Below are positions 15,753 to 23,394 of a DNA stretch of 36,412 bases, one piece after another. Source of the stretch: Klebsiella pneumoniae (GTDB lineage: Bacteria > Pseudomonadota > Gammaproteobacteria > Pseudomonadales > Azotimanducaceae); contig CAMAVY010000018.1 of assembly GCA_945861675.1 (NCBI GenBank), positions 1-36,412 of the forward strand, read 5' to 3'. Every line of letters begins with the position of its first letter. Position 1 is the first letter of the stretch. The notes below the pieces were generated by a model. That model had not been told where the DNA came from and did not search any database. It saw only the letters and a program-made list of their open reading frames with translations. Both the position numbers and the translations under genes were made by a program.

Positions 15753-15832
15753 TGCCAGGACATCCCGGCTACCAGGACAGCTCGCCTACCAGGACAGCTC
15801 GCCTACCAGGACAGCTCGCCTACCAGGACAGC
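15753..15832. repeat. 17-bp tandem repeat between convergent genes
   Basis: Unit taccaggacagctcgcc is present exactly at 15770-15786, 15787-15803 and 15804-15820, followed by a 12-bp partial copy (15821-15832). A degenerate copy (tgccaggacatcccggc) precedes it at 15753-15769. It fills most of the gap between the thioesterase stop and the FAD-monooxygenase stop. Copy number may vary between strains. The identical copies point to recent expansion. Confidence 0.9.
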
Positions 15833-15841
15833 AGGGCAACG

Positions 15842-17110
15842 TCAGGCTGTGGGTGCGGCCAGCGTGTCACGGTCGTTCAGCGCTGTAATCGCGAACCCCG
15901 CAATGTGTTTGTAGTGGTCCGCGATGGCCTGCAGCTCTGCCGCACTCACCACGTCGTGCAGCCGAGCAAAACCGTCAGGCGCCCGGTCTTCCACCAGTTG
16001 CATGGCAGCCTCGGGCCCCTGGCCACGGTTGGCGAGCACGATCTTCGCGGTGGCGTCGCGACGGATTTCTTCGTAGCGCTGCAGTGCGGCGTGCGTGACG
16101 CCGTGGTGGCGAACGCACCCGGTGAGCACGCGTGCATCGAGAATGGCTTGCGAAGCGCCATTTGAGCCAATCGGATACATGGGGTGCGCAGCGTCACCCA
16201 GCAGCGTGGTCATGCCGTACTGCCATGCCGGCAGCGGATCGCGATCGACCATGGGGTACACGAACGTGCCCGTCGATGAGCGAATAAGCCGCGGCACATC
16301 CAGCCAGGCGAACCGCCAATCCTCGAAGCGCGGCAGGAAGTCATCCAGCTGGCCAGGTCGGCTCCAGTCTTCGCGCTCGGTCAGTTCGGTCGTGTCGAAC
16401 CGCAGCTCGGCAATGAAGTTGATGAGCTGTTGCCCGTCTGCCCGCGCTTGTATGGGGTAACAGACGAACTTCTGCCGCGTATGCCCGGCCATGATCATGC
16501 TGCGGCCATCGAGAAACGGTTGCGCAACAGCGGTACCGCGCCACATCACTGCGCCATTCCAGATTGGCCCGCCTTCATTGGGATGGCACTGCCTGCGCAC
16601 GCTCGAGTGAATGCCGTCTGCGGCAATCATCATGGCGGCGGCGTGTGAGCCCAGCGCCTGATTGCTTACGCGGTCGATGAACTCCATGCGTACGTCGCCG
16701 GGTGTGCTGCTGAACGTGTGCAGGTGATGGCCCAGATGTACGTGGTCAGCACCGAGGCGTTCCAGGGTGGTCTGCAACAGAAGCAGCTGCAGCGTGCCGC
16801 GATGAATCGAGATCTGTGGCCAGTGATAACCCGCCGCAATGCCGCGGGGTTCGGCCCAGATACGCTCACCGCGCTTGCTGAAGTAGGCGAGTTCGGCGCA
16901 GGCAATGCCGGCTTGCGACAGCGCGGGCAACAGACCCAGCTCACCCAGTTCGCGCACCGCGTGCGGCAACAGATTGATGCCCACGCCCAGCGGCAGCAAC
17001 TCCGGTACCGATTCGTACACCCGCACTGGAATGCCCGCTGCATGCAGACTGAGCGCGGCCGTGAGCCCACCAATGCCCGCACCGATGATGACGACTTCCC
17101 GTTGCTTCAT
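15842..17110 (-). CDS. FAD-dependent monooxygenase, PhzS-like group A (422 aa)
   Basis: Single-component flavoprotein hydroxylase fold. The FAD-binding Rossmann motif is VVIIGAGIGGLTAALSLHAAG (read as GAGIGG at residues 10-15). AADGIHSSVRR corresponds to the DG motif, and LLGDAAHPMYPIGSNGASQAI is the second FAD-binding GD motif. The overall pattern is that of 'flavin-dependent oxidoreductase' proteins related to PhzS and salicylate hydroxylases. Such enzymes use NAD(P)H and oxygen to hydroxylate aromatic or heterocyclic substrates. The gene lies 24 bp downstream of the sulfatase-like gene on the same strand, so they are probably co-transcribed. A combined role in cleaving and then oxidising an aromatic ester is plausible but unproven. 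Confidence 0.9.
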   Translation of the reverse strand: MKQREVVIIGAGIGGLTAALSLHAAGIPVRVYESVPELLPLGVGINLLPHAVRELGELGLLPALSQAGIACAELAYFSKRGERIWAEPRGIAAGYHWPQISIHRGTLQLLLLQTTLERLGADHVHLGHHLHTFSSTPGDVRMEFIDRVSNQALGSHAAAMMIAADGIHSSVRRQCHPNEGGPIWNGAVMWRGTAVAQPFLDGRSMIMAGHTRQKFVCYPIQARADGQQLINFIAELRFDTTELTEREDWSRPGQLDDFLPRFEDWRFAWLDVPRLIRSSTGTFVYPMVDRDPLPAWQYGMTTLLGDAAHPMYPIGSNGASQAILDARVLTGCVRHHGVTHAALQRYEEIRRDATAKIVLANRGQGPEAAMQLVEDRAPDGFARLHDVVSAAELQAIADHYKHIAGFAITALNDRDTLAAPTA

Positions 17111-17134
17111 TGGCGTGTGTTCCGCCTATCCCGT

Positions 17135-18655
17135 TTACCTTGATCGGATCTGCAACCCCGCTTCACGCGTTACACGGACATGGCTCAGCGTTTTGTCGGT
17201 ATGGCGCATGCGCCATGACAGCAGCGCCTCGATCTGAGCGATGCGCCGCGCCGCGTAGCCGGGATCGTTGGCGCAGTTGTGCAGCTCGCCCGGATCATTC
17301 TGCAGATCGAACAACAACGGCGGCAGGCTGGGAAAGTGCACGTACTTGCTGGTCGCCGTGCGAAGAATGTTCATGTTGCATTCCTCCATGTGCAGGCCGA
17401 GCTCGGTCTCCACGCCTGCATCGCGGAAGTCGAACTCCCAATGCGCCGCAGTGCGCCAGCTGGTCGGTGTTTCGCCGCGTAACCAAGGCTGCAATGGTGC
17501 GCCATCGCATTGACCGGGCACGGGCAGACCCAGCCATTGCAACATGGTTGGCATCAGGTCCACGTGTTCGGTGAACGCCTGCACGCGCGTACCGCCGGCC
17601 TGCTCGGGCGCTCGAACGATCAGCGGAATGTGGTACGACGCGTCGAAGAAACCGGCTTTGCCATACAGCCAGTGGTCGCCCATCTGCTCGCCGTGATCGG
17701 AGGTAAACACGATCAGGGTGTTGGCGTCAGCGCCGATTGCGCGCAGATGCGCGAACAAGCGGGCGAGGTTGTCATCGACCTCGGCCATCAGTCCGTAGTA
17801 ACTCGCTTGCAGCAGGCGATGCTTGATGCCGTCTGCATGTGACTGGTTGCGCCCGCGTAACAGGTGTGTGGCCAGCCATGGGTGCAACGTGGCCTCCTGT
17901 TCAACGCTGTCTGCGCGCTGTGGCAGCGGCAGATCATCCAGTGCGTAACGCGCGTTGTAGGGCGCTGCGGCCACCCATGGCGGATGGGGTGCGCGCAGAG
18001 ATAGATGTACGAACCAGCCTGGTCCCGGCTGGTGTTCTGCGCGCTCGATCCAATCCATCGCCTGTTGGGTCAGAAACCAGGTGTCGGTGTGTTCCTTTGC
18101 GTAGACCGATGGTCGCGGCACGGGCCTGTCCGACGTTGCGGCGGAATTCGCATCTGCGCGCACGCCATAGGTCATGCCATCGTCGTCGGGCACTGTGTAG
18201 CCGAGTGTGCGCAGCCACTGTCGCCATGGCCCGCAGTGCGTTGCCATGTCGACCACCGCATTGATGCCTGGCAGCAGACCTTCGTCGGTCGTCAGGCGCG
18301 GATCGTCATCGTTCAGCCCGCGCGGATCCGGGGCCGTGTGTGTGTAGCCGAACAGGGCGGGGTCGTAGCCTGCACGACGGACTTCCAATGCCCAGTTGCT
18401 GAAGCGGGCATCCAACGGCGTGCCATTGGTGCCGGAGCGATGGTTGTGCAGATACATGCCGGTGTGCAGGCAGGCCCGCGATGGCCCACATGGCACGGCA
18501 TTCGCGTAGTGCCGCGTGAACAGCGTTCCCTGTCTGGCTAGGGCGTCCAGCGCGGGTGTCTCAATCACCGGGTGACCCAACGCCGACAGGCAATCTCCGC
18601 GCCACTGGTCCGCGGTAATGAACAGCACATTGCGGCGACGGGCTGGGTTGGCCAT
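17135..18655 (-). CDS. Sulfatase superfamily hydrolase (arylsulfatase / phosphonate monoester hydrolase-like, 506 aa)
   Basis: Alkaline-phosphatase-like sulfatase fold. Metal-binding aspartates sit in ITADQWRGD (16, 21). The formylglycine motif C-x-P-S-R is present as CGPSR (C56-R60), inside NAVPCGPSRACLHTG. The distal metal site reads FTSDHGEQMGDH, followed by YGK. Surrounding sequence (MYLHNHRSGTNGTPLD, GYDPALFGYTHTAPDPR) is closer to phosphonate monoester hydrolases/phosphodiesterases than to classical arylsulfatases. C56 must be converted to formylglycine by an enzyme not encoded in the window. There is no signal peptide, so it should be cytoplasmic like known PMH enzymes. The ATG at 18655 fits the family start, although its ribosome site is weak. 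Confidence 0.9.
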   Translation of the reverse strand: MANPARRRNVLFITADQWRGDCLSALGHPVIETPALDALARQGTLFTRHYANAVPCGPSRACLHTGMYLHNHRSGTNGTPLDARFSNWALEVRRAGYDPALFGYTHTAPDPRGLNDDDPRLTTDEGLLPGINAVVDMATHCGPWRQWLRTLGYTVPDDDGMTYGVRADANSAATSDRPVPRPSVYAKEHTDTWFLTQQAMDWIERAEHQPGPGWFVHLSLRAPHPPWVAAAPYNARYALDDLPLPQRADSVEQEATLHPWLATHLLRGRNQSHADGIKHRLLQASYYGLMAEVDDNLARLFAHLRAIGADANTLIVFTSDHGEQMGDHWLYGKAGFFDASYHIPLIVRAPEQAGGTRVQAFTEHVDLMPTMLQWLGLPVPGQCDGAPLQPWLRGETPTSWRTAAHWEFDFRDAGVETELGLHMEECNMNILRTATSKYVHFPSLPPLLFDLQNDPGELHNCANDPGYAARRIAQIEALLSWRMRHTDKTLSHVRVTREAGLQIRSR

Positions 18656-18981
18656 GGCGATTGTTCCGTAAGGGCAGGGCAGGGCAGGCGCGGACGACTA
18701 CGACCTGTTGTTGCCGACGCGTTGGTCGTCACATTCATGTGCCCATTTGCATGAATGAATGAACAGTTGCATGAATGAATGAACAGTCGCCTGCATAGAT
18801 TCAAAGTCGTATGAATACATGCTCAGTCGCGTGCACAGATGCTCAGACCGGTTGCAGGCCTGCGTCGACACAAGGTCGCTCTTGCGCGTGTGATGCTACG
18901 TTGCGTCGGCGCTGGCGCGATAGCATCTGCACTCGACATTCCGTTTTTTCAAATCCGCTCTTCATGAATAAGGGCACAGAC
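18656..18981. promoter_or_regulatory. Divergent control region, sulfatase-like / VOC genes
   Basis: 326 bp between two divergently transcribed genes. It contains a 5-bp tandem run (agggc three times at 18671-18685) near the sulfatase-like start and the 20-bp repeat array described separately. The arrangement suits regulation of both genes from the centre, but promoter boxes cannot be assigned with confidence. Confidence 0.4.
18749..18848. repeat. Five-unit decaying 20-bp repeat array
   Basis: Units of exactly 20 bp start at 18749, 18769, 18789, 18809 and 18829. The first two differ only in the last base (gcatgaatgaatgaacagtt and the same ending in c). The other three are degenerate but keep a TGxA...AT...CAG-like pattern ending AGTC or AGAC. 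Spacing of about two helical turns would put the units on one DNA face, as expected for a row of protein-binding sites. Confidence 0.75.
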
Positions 18982-19350
18982 ATGATTGGTTACGTGACAC
19001 TTGGAACGAACGATATCGAACGGGCCGCCAAGTTCTACGACGCACTGCTGGGTGAACTGGGCGCAACGCGCATGATGTCCACCGACAGCCTGATCATGTG
19101 GAGCGTTGACCCCGGCAAGCCCATGTTGGCGGTGATCAAGCCGCACAACGGCCAGGCGGCAACGGGCGGCAATGGCACCATGGTGGCATTGGTAGTGGAC
19201 AGCAAGGACAAGGTCGACTCGATCTACAAGAAGGCCATCGCGCTTGGCGCAACCGATGAAGGTGCGAACGGCCCGCGCGGTGATTCCTTCTACGCGGGCT
19301 ACTTCCGGGATATGGATGGCAACAAGTTGAACGTATTCAAGATGGGATAA
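18982..19350 (+). CDS. VOC-family (glyoxalase-like) protein (122 aa)
   Basis: Single vicinal-oxygen-chelate domain pair. It starts MIGYVTLGTNDIERAAKFYDALL, a typical first beta-alpha unit, and ends YFRDMDGNKLNVFK, the conserved VOC C-terminus (DPDGN-like). The middle has MVALVVDSKDKVDSIYKKAIALG. Such proteins include glyoxalases, dioxygenases and resistance proteins; this subgroup is annotated only as glyoxalase/bleomycin-resistance-like. The ATG at 18982 matches the family start and has AAGG nine bases upstream; an ATG six codons earlier is possible. It is preceded by a 20-bp repeat array and followed one base after its stop by an unusual hairpin. Confidence 0.88.
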   Translation: MIGYVTLGTNDIERAAKFYDALLGELGATRMMSTDSLIMWSVDPGKPMLAVIKPHNGQAATGGNGTMVALVVDSKDKVDSIYKKAIALGATDEGANGPRGDSFYAGYFRDMDGNKLNVFKMG

Positions 19351-19351
19351 C

Positions 19352-19383
19352 TTTTTTCTGGCCGCGTCCGCGGCCGGAAAAAA
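19352..19383. other. T-run/stem/A-run hairpin after the VOC gene
   Basis: ttttttctggccgc (19352-19365) pairs with gcggccggaaaaaa (19370-19383), with one G-U and a 4-nt loop. Standard terminators have A before and T after the stem; here T comes first and A last, on both strands. It therefore is not a normal intrinsic terminator, though it makes a 14-bp stem directly after the stop. Confidence 0.6.
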
Positions 19384-19571
19384 CTTCCGACTTGCTTCGT
19401 GTAGCGCGGGCCAGGTCTGTGTGCAGTTCGCAGGCCTGTGTTGTGCGGGGCCGCGTCTTCATGTCGTGGCTCAGGAGGTGCGGTTGACCCGTCATCCGAA
19501 TGCGCCGCGGCAGTCGATGACGCGTAGCGCACGTCCGAATCGGACAATCCAACCATCAGGGAGAGCGGCGG

Positions 19572-19808
19572 ATGATCAAGCTGTCAATGAAGGAAACGGG
19601 CGCGTTCCTGGGAACGATAGCCGAGCCAGATCTGCAATTGCTGGTCGATCAACTTGAAGAAGAGTCGCGGTCCGACGTCGACTACTTCATCGGCTCAGAA
19701 ACAATCGACTTCCTGGCAGAAAATGGTGCCAGCGCGTCGCTGATTCTGATGCTCAGAGCCGCGGTCGGCGATACGGAAGGCGTGGACATCGTCTGGTCAA
19801 AGGACTGA
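19572..19808 (+). CDS. Small conserved-looking protein (78 aa), function unknown
   Basis: A 78-residue soluble acidic protein with a strong ribosome site (AGGGAGAGCGG) before its ATG. It begins with a short strand (IKLSMKETGAFLGTI), then a helix LQLLVDQLEEES, then VDYFIGSETIDFLAENGASASLILMLRAAVG and a final VDIVW strand. I recall similar short proteins in databases carrying a doubtful 'galactosyldiacylglycerol synthase' label; nothing here supports a glycosyltransferase activity. There is no signal peptide or membrane segment. It stands alone, 220 bp after the VOC gene. Codon use looks like its neighbours, so I regard it as a real gene of unknown role. Confidence 0.75.
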   Translation: MIKLSMKETGAFLGTIAEPDLQLLVDQLEEESRSDVDYFIGSETIDFLAENGASASLILMLRAAVGDTEGVDIVWSKD

Positions 19809-20082
19809 TCCACGCGCCATGGGGTCGTGCCGGTGGCTCGATGTTGTGCTGCGCTGACTACGCGCGTACAGCCCGGCACGCATCCCCGCCACATCCCGGT
19901 CAACCCCCGGAACCGGGGTATTGGCTCATCGAACACTTACAACATCATGACGTCTACAGAACGTCTCAACTCTTGAGTGTTCTCAGCCGTTTACGGCCAT
20001 TGGCACGGGCCGTGCTCGATGCATGCGTGGCCGCGTCGCGGTCAACAACGCATGGCAATCCATTGCGACGAGAACCCAACCT

Positions 20083-20986
20083 ATGGCTACCGACCTCATG
20101 GCGCGCGCCCGGGCACTGATCTCTGCCAACACATCCACGATGGCGGCCCTGGCCAGTCTGCCGCTGGCCAGCATCGCGCAGGCCGCGCCGATCAGCACGC
20201 AGGAAATGTCGCTCGACAGCATGTATGTCGGCTATTGGAACGCATCGGGCTTCTTCACGCAGCCGGTCTCGACCAATGACGCGGGCGAGCGATCTTTGCT
20301 TGCGCCGGTCCCCGAGCATCGGCGGCAGTGGCTTGGGCGAGGGCTTCAAGCTGTATGGCAACGCAACCCTGTCCCATGCTGTTGTCGGTCGGATCGGGGC
20401 AAATTTCAGCAGCAATGCCGTCTACGGCGTGGCGTTTGCGTGGGTCGGCAGCTTCATCGAATCGTTGCGCGTTGGCGACAACCTGGCCTTGCACCACGAC
20501 TTCTCGTTGGCCTGCACGGGGGCGGCAAGCGTGAGCTGGGCGCTGCATGCAGGGTTTCTGCAGTCCTCGGACCGGCCGTATGTACCTGGGCTGTATGCGT
20601 CCACGGGTTCGGGGTTCAGCAGCGACAGCACGGCCAGCGGCAATCTGACAGACCCCGGTACACACCAGCTCTCGGGTGCGATGATCGGCGCCGACCTGCA
20701 CGAATCAGCGTTCCCGCTGTCCGAGTTCGACTCACCTGCGCCAACGCTATGGGCCATAGTGCTCAGCACCGAATGGTGCGACGGTGATCGTTTCAGTGCA
20801 CTCAAGAGCGGAGACAGCCTGGTCGTGACAGTGCCACAGAACTCGATCGATGCAGGGTTGAACCGCGCACCAGGCAACAGTCCGCCGCCGACCGGCGTGC
20901 CCGCGCCGACGTCGTTGGTTCTGCTGCTCAGCAGCATCCTGCTGTCCAGCGCCACTCTGCTCGGGCACAGGAGGCTTCAACGCTGA
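20083..20986 (+). pseudogene. PEP-CTERM-type exported protein broken by a +1 frameshift
   Basis: The first part reads in one frame from ATG 20083: a signal peptide (MARARALISANTSTMAALASLP..., cleavage near AQA), then STQEMSLDSMYVGYWNASGFFTQ and on to LLAPVP. From the CCCC run at 20310-20313 the sensible reading continues in the next frame: SIGGSGLGEGFKLYGNATLSHAVVG and on to the C-terminus. Removing one C gives an uninterrupted protein of about 300 residues. The C-terminus (VPAPTSLVLLLSSILLSS..., ending RRLQR) is a PEP-CTERM-like sorting signal with Ala in place of Glu; such proteins are processed by exosortase. TGA overlaps the next gene's ATG by one base. It could be a real pseudogene, a phase-variable gene or a sequencing error. 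Confidence 0.7.
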
Positions 20987-22227
20987 TGCACTCGAACGCC
21001 TCGGGCAGCGCATCTGGCGGCGCGCCGCGCCTGCTGTTGCTCATGGGTCAGTCGCCATTCGACCCCAGTAGTGGTGCGGCGCAGTCGATGCGCAGTACCG
21101 CGACGCTGCTCGCGCGCGCGGGCTGGGCGGTGCGCTGTCTGGCGACCACGGCGACCGAGAACGGCAGCGAGAACGTAGAGCTGCTGCTGCACCGCTTCGG
21201 TGGCGCACTGCAGCGCAAGAGCGGTGTGTTGCTCGGGCAACTGGATCGTGTCGAGTACCAGTTGTTCGCTGTGCAGCCGAACCGAGGTCGCGACTGGCAG
21301 CAGGACGTTGGCGTTGCCTACAACCACTGCTATGCGAAGTTGCTGGCAGACTGGCAGCCGCAGGTATTGCTGACCTTTGGCGGCGATGCAGAAGACGCCG
21401 AACGACGCGAACAGGCGCGCGCCGCCGGTGTCCGGGTGGTGTTCGCGTTGCACAACCTTGCCTATCTGCATCCCGATGCGCCGGAGTCCGCGCGCGAGGC
21501 GATGTATGAACCACAGTACCTGCTGGCGCCGAGTCAGTTCATGGCGTCTGCCTATGAGCGTGCGTTGGGACGGCCTGTTGACGTGCTGCCGCCGCCCATC
21601 GACTGGGCCGACCTACTGGCACCGAAGCGCAGTCCGGTGTTCGTTACGTTCGTCAATCCGGAGCCCGCGAAGGGGCTGATGTTCATGGCCACGCTGGCGG
21701 CGCGACTGGGCCGGGAACGGCCCGACGTTCCGCTGCTCATCATTGAAGGACGTGGCAAGGCAGAGCACTTTCTGGCGGCGGGATGGCGAGCGGGCGTCGA
21801 TCTTGCCCGCATGCCGAACATTCTGATTTCGCCCGGCGGCGTGCGGCCGAAGGACATCTTTGCCAATGCGCGCGTGCTGCTCATGCCGAGCGTATGGGAC
21901 GAGCCCGCAGGACGACTGGCGATCGAGGCGATGGTCAACGGTGTGCCGGCGCTGGTCTCGGATCGGGGTGGGCTTGCCGAAATGGTCGGCGCCGCGGGCA
22001 CTGCGTTGCCGTTGCCGGCGGATCTGACCATGGACACGCGGCAGCCTGTCCCGCACGCCGCCGTGCAGCGCTGGTTGGATCTGCTTCTGCGCCTGGTGGA
22101 CGAGCCGGCCCTGTATGACGAATTCGCTGAGCGCGCTCGCGACGAGGCAGCCCTGCGCTTTCATCCCGACACACTCGCGCAGCAATACAAGCGCTACTTT
22201 GATCGGGTGGGCATCGATCAGGACTGA
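20986..22227 (+). CDS. Family 4-like glycosyltransferase, GT-B fold (413 aa)
   Basis: Retaining glycosyltransferase of the GT-B type. The N-terminal domain has LLLLMGQSPFDPSSGAAQSMRSTATLLARAG, the usual donor-side opening. The C-terminal domain shows VTFVNPEPAKGLMFMATLAARLG, IIEGRG and the diagnostic VWDEPAGRLAIEAMVNGVPALVSDRGGLAE, containing the E-x7-E pair (EPAGRLAIE). A typical 'group 1' transferase would add a sugar from a nucleotide-sugar to a glycan or lipid. The start overlaps the preceding stop (TGATG), with AGGAGG 11 bases upstream, so it is translationally coupled to the PEP-CTERM-type gene. That coupling suggests a role in exopolysaccharide formation or surface glycosylation. The frameshift upstream might reduce its expression. 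Confidence 0.88.
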   Translation: MHSNASGSASGGAPRLLLLMGQSPFDPSSGAAQSMRSTATLLARAGWAVRCLATTATENGSENVELLLHRFGGALQRKSGVLLGQLDRVEYQLFAVQPNRGRDWQQDVGVAYNHCYAKLLADWQPQVLLTFGGDAEDAERREQARAAGVRVVFALHNLAYLHPDAPESAREAMYEPQYLLAPSQFMASAYERALGRPVDVLPPPIDWADLLAPKRSPVFVTFVNPEPAKGLMFMATLAARLGRERPDVPLLIIEGRGKAEHFLAAGWRAGVDLARMPNILISPGGVRPKDIFANARVLLMPSVWDEPAGRLAIEAMVNGVPALVSDRGGLAEMVGAAGTALPLPADLTMDTRQPVPHAAVQRWLDLLLRLVDEPALYDEFAERARDEAALRFHPDTLAQQYKRYFDRVGIDQD

Positions 22228-22397
22228 TCCCGCCCGGTCGCCTGATTGCGAATGCATGTCTTGTGCTGGCCTCGGGCCCGGCCCCGTCCTGACCTCGTTT
22301 TTTCCGACGCGAGCGACGCCTGTTTCGGCCTGCGCCGGGCCTGCCCTGGTCTACGCTGACCACTGGGCCCCCGGCAGGAAGCCGGCTGCTCGCGTAA

Positions 22398-22436
22398 GCG
22401 CCGACAGTGTGTCGGCGCGCCGACATGCAGTCGGCG
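22398..22436 (+). other. Two consecutive hairpins upstream of motA
   Basis: gcgccgaca (22398-22406) pairs with tgtcggcgc (22410-22418). Starting at the last base of that stem, cgccgac (22418-22424) pairs with gtcggcg (22430-22436). Because all arms share gccgac/gtcggc, alternative pairings are possible. They lie 46 nt before the motA start and may affect its translation, or terminate the preceding unit. Confidence 0.5.
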
Positions 22437-22481
22437 GTTGGTTGGGATTGGGCTCGCGCGCGACCGAACGCAAGGAACGCA

Positions 22482-23339
22482 ATGAACCTCATCGTCGGAT
22501 TTCTCCTGGTGCTCGGCAGCGTGGGTGGCGGCTTCGTGCTGTCCCACGGCAACCTTGCGGCGCTGTGGCAGCCGTATGAACTTGTGATCATCGGCGGGGC
22601 CGCGCTGGGCGCGTTCATCACAGCCAATCCCGGCAAGGTGCTCAAAGCGGTGGGCAGCCAGATGGGCGTGCTCATCAAAGGCTCCAAATACAAGAAGGCG
22701 TTGTATCTCGACGCGCTGGCGTTGCTGCACGACCTGGCGCAGAAGGCGCGCAAGGAAGGCTTTCTGGCCATCGAAGCCGATGTAGATGAGCCGGAGAACA
22801 GCGAGCTGTTCAAGAAGTATGAGGTGATCCTGCACGACCACCATGCCATCGAATTCGTGACGGACTACCTGCGCATGCTGGTGTCGGGAAACATGAACCC
22901 GATGGAACTCGAAACGCTGATGGACTCCGAGCTCGAAGCCCATCACCACGAAGCGACACAGCCGGCCAACGCATTGCGCATCGTCGCGGATGGTCTGCCG
23001 GGTTTCGGAATCGTGGCCGCCGTGCTGGGTATCGTGATCTCGATGGGTTCGCTGGGCGGCCCGCCGGAAGAGATTGGTGGTCACGTGGCTGCGGCGCTGG
23101 TCGGAACATTCCTCGGAATTCTGCTGGCGTACGGCTTCGTTGCGCCGATGGCGACCTTCATGGAACACGCTGCGGCAGATGAGTCGCAGTTCTACGTGTG
23201 TTTGAAAACCGGCCTGCTGTCGTGTCTGCAGGGCTACTCGCCGAAGGTCGTCGCTGAGTTCGCGCGCAAGACCATTGGCAGCGCGGTGCGTCCGAGCTTT
23301 GCCGAGTTGGAAGAGAAGATCAAAGGCAAACCGGCCTGA
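22482..23339 (+). CDS. motA: Flagellar motor stator protein MotA (285 aa)
   Basis: Proton-channel stator subunit of the flagellar motor. It has a membrane segment at the N-terminus (LIVGFLLVLGSVGGGFVLS), a second at about 30-50 (YELVIIGGAALGAFITANP), a large cytoplasmic loop with LDALALLHDLAQKARKEGFLAIE, and two more membrane segments (IVAAVLGIVISMGSLGGPPEEIG; LVGTFLGILLAYGFVAPMA). Length equals that of E. coli-type MotA. The ATG at 22482 is preceded by AAGGA; the frame is open 25 codons upstream without resemblance. motB follows after 55 bp. No sigma-28 promoter consensus is evident upstream, where two hairpins lie. Confidence 0.95.
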   Translation: MNLIVGFLLVLGSVGGGFVLSHGNLAALWQPYELVIIGGAALGAFITANPGKVLKAVGSQMGVLIKGSKYKKALYLDALALLHDLAQKARKEGFLAIEADVDEPENSELFKKYEVILHDHHAIEFVTDYLRMLVSGNMNPMELETLMDSELEAHHHEATQPANALRIVADGLPGFGIVAAVLGIVISMGSLGGPPEEIGGHVAAALVGTFLGILLAYGFVAPMATFMEHAAADESQFYVCLKTGLLSCLQGYSPKVVAEFARKTIGSAVRPSFAELEEKIKGKPA

Positions 23340-23394
23340 GCCTGCGGTCGTCAGCCTGCACAAGTAGTCACGAGCCAGAACAGAAGATACCCAG

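Noticed and set aside
15753-15832. Short CRISPR-like array
   Set aside because: Units are directly adjacent without spacers and there are no cas genes.
18749-18848. Replication-origin iterons
   Set aside because: Spacing is iteron-like, but no replication initiator gene, AT-rich zone or plasmid functions are present.
19352-19383. Intrinsic terminator of the VOC gene
   Set aside because: The T-run precedes and the A-run follows the stem on both strands, the opposite of a terminator.
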